Assembly (NCBI GenBank): GCA_937915545.1
Contig: CALGIJ010000031.1
Coordinates: 55,058-119,057, forward strand
DNA from: an uncultured Desulfobacterales bacterium
GTDB taxonomy: Bacteria > Desulfobacterota > Desulfobulbia > Desulfobulbales > Desulfocapsaceae
DNA: 64,000 nt
Direction of reading: 5' to 3'
A model generated the notes under the pieces. That model saw only the letters and a program-made list of their open reading frames with translations, ran no database searches and was not told the DNA's origin. The position numbers were made by a program, and so were the translations under genes. Shown here one piece after another: positions 61,858-64,000 of this stretch (its first letter is position 1; each line of letters starts with the position of its first letter).

Positions 61858-64000
61858 GTGACGATCCGCAACCTCTCCATCCTCAAGAAGACGGCGCTGC
61901 TCATCTGCGTCGTGGTGCTGCTGCTGATCACCGCCCTCTCCCTCGAATGCACCGTCTTCACCGACGATTACGCCATGTGGCGTCAGCACCTCCTCACCTT
62001 GGTGCTGGCGGCCGCGCTGACCGCCGCCATCCTGATATTCTTCTTCCACCGCCTGGTGCTAGGCCGCCTGTCCACCCTCGGCCGTGAAATCGAGGGCCTC
62101 GGCGACGGCGGCAACCTCGCCTGCCGTCTCAGCGGCAGCGGTAACGACGAGATCGGCACGCTGATCTGCCGGGTCAACGGTCTCCTCGACCGGGTGCAGC
62201 GGCTCAACCGCGAGCAGCAGCGCAACGAGGCGATCAGCCGTGTCCTCTCTTCAGCATCGCCAACGCCGTCAACACCACCGAGAACCTCGACGAGCTCTAC
62301 CGCTCCATCCACCACATCCTCGGCCGGGTCATCGACACCGAGAACTTCGCCATCGCCCTCTACGATGAGCGCCTCGACAGGGTCCGCTTTCCCTATTTCG
62401 TCGACCAGTACGACGACCACTCTGGCGAATACGGCAACTTCCGCTCTTCCGGGACCCTGCTCGCCGAGGTCATCACCAGCGGCCAGACGCGCTTCTTCAC
62501 CCGCAGGGACATCGAGGCGAGGGTGGCGGCAAACGGCAGGCCGATCATCGGCACCCACTGCGAGCTGTGGCTGGGCACCCCCCTGGTGACCAGAAAGGCA
62601 GTCATGGGGGCCATCGTCGTGCAGAGCTACAGCGACCCGCGGCGTTACACGGCCAAGGATGCCGAACTGCTTGGCGCCATCTCCGACCAAGTCGCCCTGG
62701 CCATCGACCGCAAGGGCGAAGAACTGCGGCGCCAGCAAAGCGAAGCGGTGGCCACCACCCTGCTCGAGATCAGCAACGCGGTGATGACCGCGAACAATCT
62801 GGTTGACTTGTATCGCACCATCCACATCTCTCTCGGCCGGGTGCTCGACGTCACCAACTTCTTCATCGCCCTGGTCGACAGCGAGGCCACGCGCATCCAT
62901 TTTCCCTATTACGTCGACGAGTACGACGACTTCGCCGGCATGACCGAGATGGCCCTCGACACCAACTCGATGACCAGTATCGTCGTGCAGCGCGGCGAGA
63001 TCGTCATCTTCGACGAGGAGGATATCCGCGCGCGCGTCGCCGCCGGGAGGATGCTCGGCAAGCCGCCACTGATCTGGGTGGGGGTACCGCTCAAGGTGGG
63101 AAAGGCCGTCATCGGCGCCATGGTGACGCAAAGCTACAGCCGCCACGACCTCTATACCGAGCGCGAGATCGAGATCCTCAACGCTGTCTCCGACCAGGTG
63201 GCCCTGGCCATCGACCGCCGCCGTTCCCAGGAAGCGCTCCGACAGAGCGAGCAGCGGCTGCAGCTCTTGTCGCGGCAGACGGAGCAGCTCAGCCTGGCCG
63301 CCGCCTCGATGATCACCATGCGCAACGAACAGGCCCTCTACGACCATATCGCCAGGGCCATCGTCGAGAACTCGGACTACCAGCGGGCGGTAATCTCCAT
63401 CTTCAAGGATGTGCCGCCCTACCGCGACATCATTGGCCACGCCGGCCTCGACGAAGCCATCGTCGACGGTCTGCGTGGCGTAGAGCTCTCCCGGGAGATG
63501 TTCGCCCAGGCCTTAGGCGAGGCGCTGCGCGTGGGGCAGTCGAGTTACTACATCCCCCATCGCCTGAAACACCTGCTGCACTGGCAGGGCACGGTCTTCG
63601 GCCAAGGCGAGCCCCCGCAGGACGAACAGGCCTGGCACCCCGAGGACAACCTCTTCGTCAAGATGGTCGACCGCCACGGCGAGTTCATCGGCATCATCTC
63701 CGTCGACAGCAGCAGGTCGGGGCAGCAACCCTCCGCCGAGACGGTGCGCCCCTTAGAGATCTTCTCCAACCTGGTGACGCAGATCCTCATCTACAAAAAA
63801 GCCCAGAGGGAACTGCGCCTCGCCAAGGCCAAGGTCGAGGAGACCAACGCCCAGCTGGTCGGCGTCAACAGCAAACTGGAGGAGGCCATCCGCCGTGCCA
63901 ACGCCATGGCCAAGCAGGCCAAGGAGGCCACCCGGGCCAAGAGCGAGTTCCTCGCCAACATGAGCCACGAGATCCGCACGCCGATGAACGCCATCATCGG
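61858..64000 (+). pseudogene. Membrane GAF sensor histidine kinase, frameshifted and cut off
   Basis: From the GTG at 61858 the frame encodes two transmembrane helices (LLICVVVLLLITALSL and LLTLVLAAALTAAILIFFF), a HAMP-like linker and a coiled coil as far as AISRVL near 62247. Homology then moves to another frame (ttc at 62250): FSIANAVNTTENLDELYRSI and onward, open to 64000. The shift lies in CTCTCTTC; two extra bases or one missing base there explains it. The second part contains two tandem GAF domains (about 62250-62720 and 62770-63230) that look duplicated, a third GAF-like region, a coiled coil and the start of HisKA with FLANMSHEIRTPMNAIIG. Kinase core and any receiver lie outside. Sequencing indel or real decay cannot be told apart. 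Confidence 0.85.

Noticed and set aside
1..64000. tRNA or rRNA genes, CRISPR arrays, intact IS elements or att sites
   Set aside because: I scanned the intergenic stretches by eye and found no T-loop motifs, regularly spaced direct repeats or transposase genes; a dedicated search could still find a missed small RNA.

Overview
The window is about 64 kb of mostly high-GC bacterial chromosome with dense, often overlapping genes. It looks like an anaerobic, cytochrome-rich member of the former Deltaproteobacteria (Desulfobacterota). The reasons are a periplasmic selenocysteine formate dehydrogenase, c-type haem sensors, a di-haem peroxidase, many large multi-domain signalling proteins and a DACNV protein. 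The species cannot be named from the sequence. I see no tRNA, rRNA, CRISPR array, intact insertion sequence or replication origin.

Layout. 1-6.4 kb: a partial unknown gene, a glycogen debranching enzyme, an SGNH esterase, a periplasmic OB-fold protein and an overlapping panE-HAD-NUDIX set. 6.4-10.1 kb (minus): an XPB-like helicase, then typA behind a promoter with a palindromic spacer and a leader terminator, then a 54-codon membrane gene with an in-frame TGA. 10.1-19 kb: housekeeping and unknown genes (hisC, a PLP decarboxylase, a DsrE-like protein, a DACNV protein, yciB, a DUF1848 protein). 19.4-26.7 kb: formate dehydrogenase (Sec alpha subunit, beta, gamma), an intrinsic terminator, then a selenocysteine DsbA-like thioredoxin, a di-haem peroxidase and fdhE. 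26.9-38.4 kb: uppP, tesA next to ybbA/ybbP-like genes, a BMP-type nucleoside ABC transporter and a DMT exporter. 38.6-44.9 kb: an UPF0173 hydrolase and a tightly overlapping operon of thioredoxin lipoprotein, NosL, small membrane protein, FtsX-like permease, ATPase and polytopic membrane protein. 45.1-48.6 kb: a hybrid PAS/PocR/GAF histidine kinase. 48.6-56.2 kb: a visibly lower-GC island with a tetrathionate-reductase-type molybdoenzyme (TtrB, TtrA), a frameshifted transglutaminase, a rhodanese and a membrane-anchored CCG-domain Fe-S protein. 56.4-64 kb: a c-haem chemoreceptor, an NMT1-PAS-GGDEF-EAL protein, and the start of a GAF histidine kinase that carries a frameshift and runs off the window.

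The theme worth most attention is UGA recoding. Two genes, the formate dehydrogenase alpha subunit and the DsbA-like protein (UPHC active site), are clear selenoproteins with a hairpin just downstream of the UGA. A third, the tiny gene after typA, shows the same geometry (CPPU followed by a 9-bp stem whose loop lies 21-24 nt past the UGA). It looks like an undescribed two-helix membrane selenoprotein. The second theme is respiratory flexibility: formate oxidation, peroxide reduction, an acquired sulfur-oxyanion reductase without the usual TtrC anchor, and haem- or ligand-binding sensors feeding chemotaxis and c-di-GMP.
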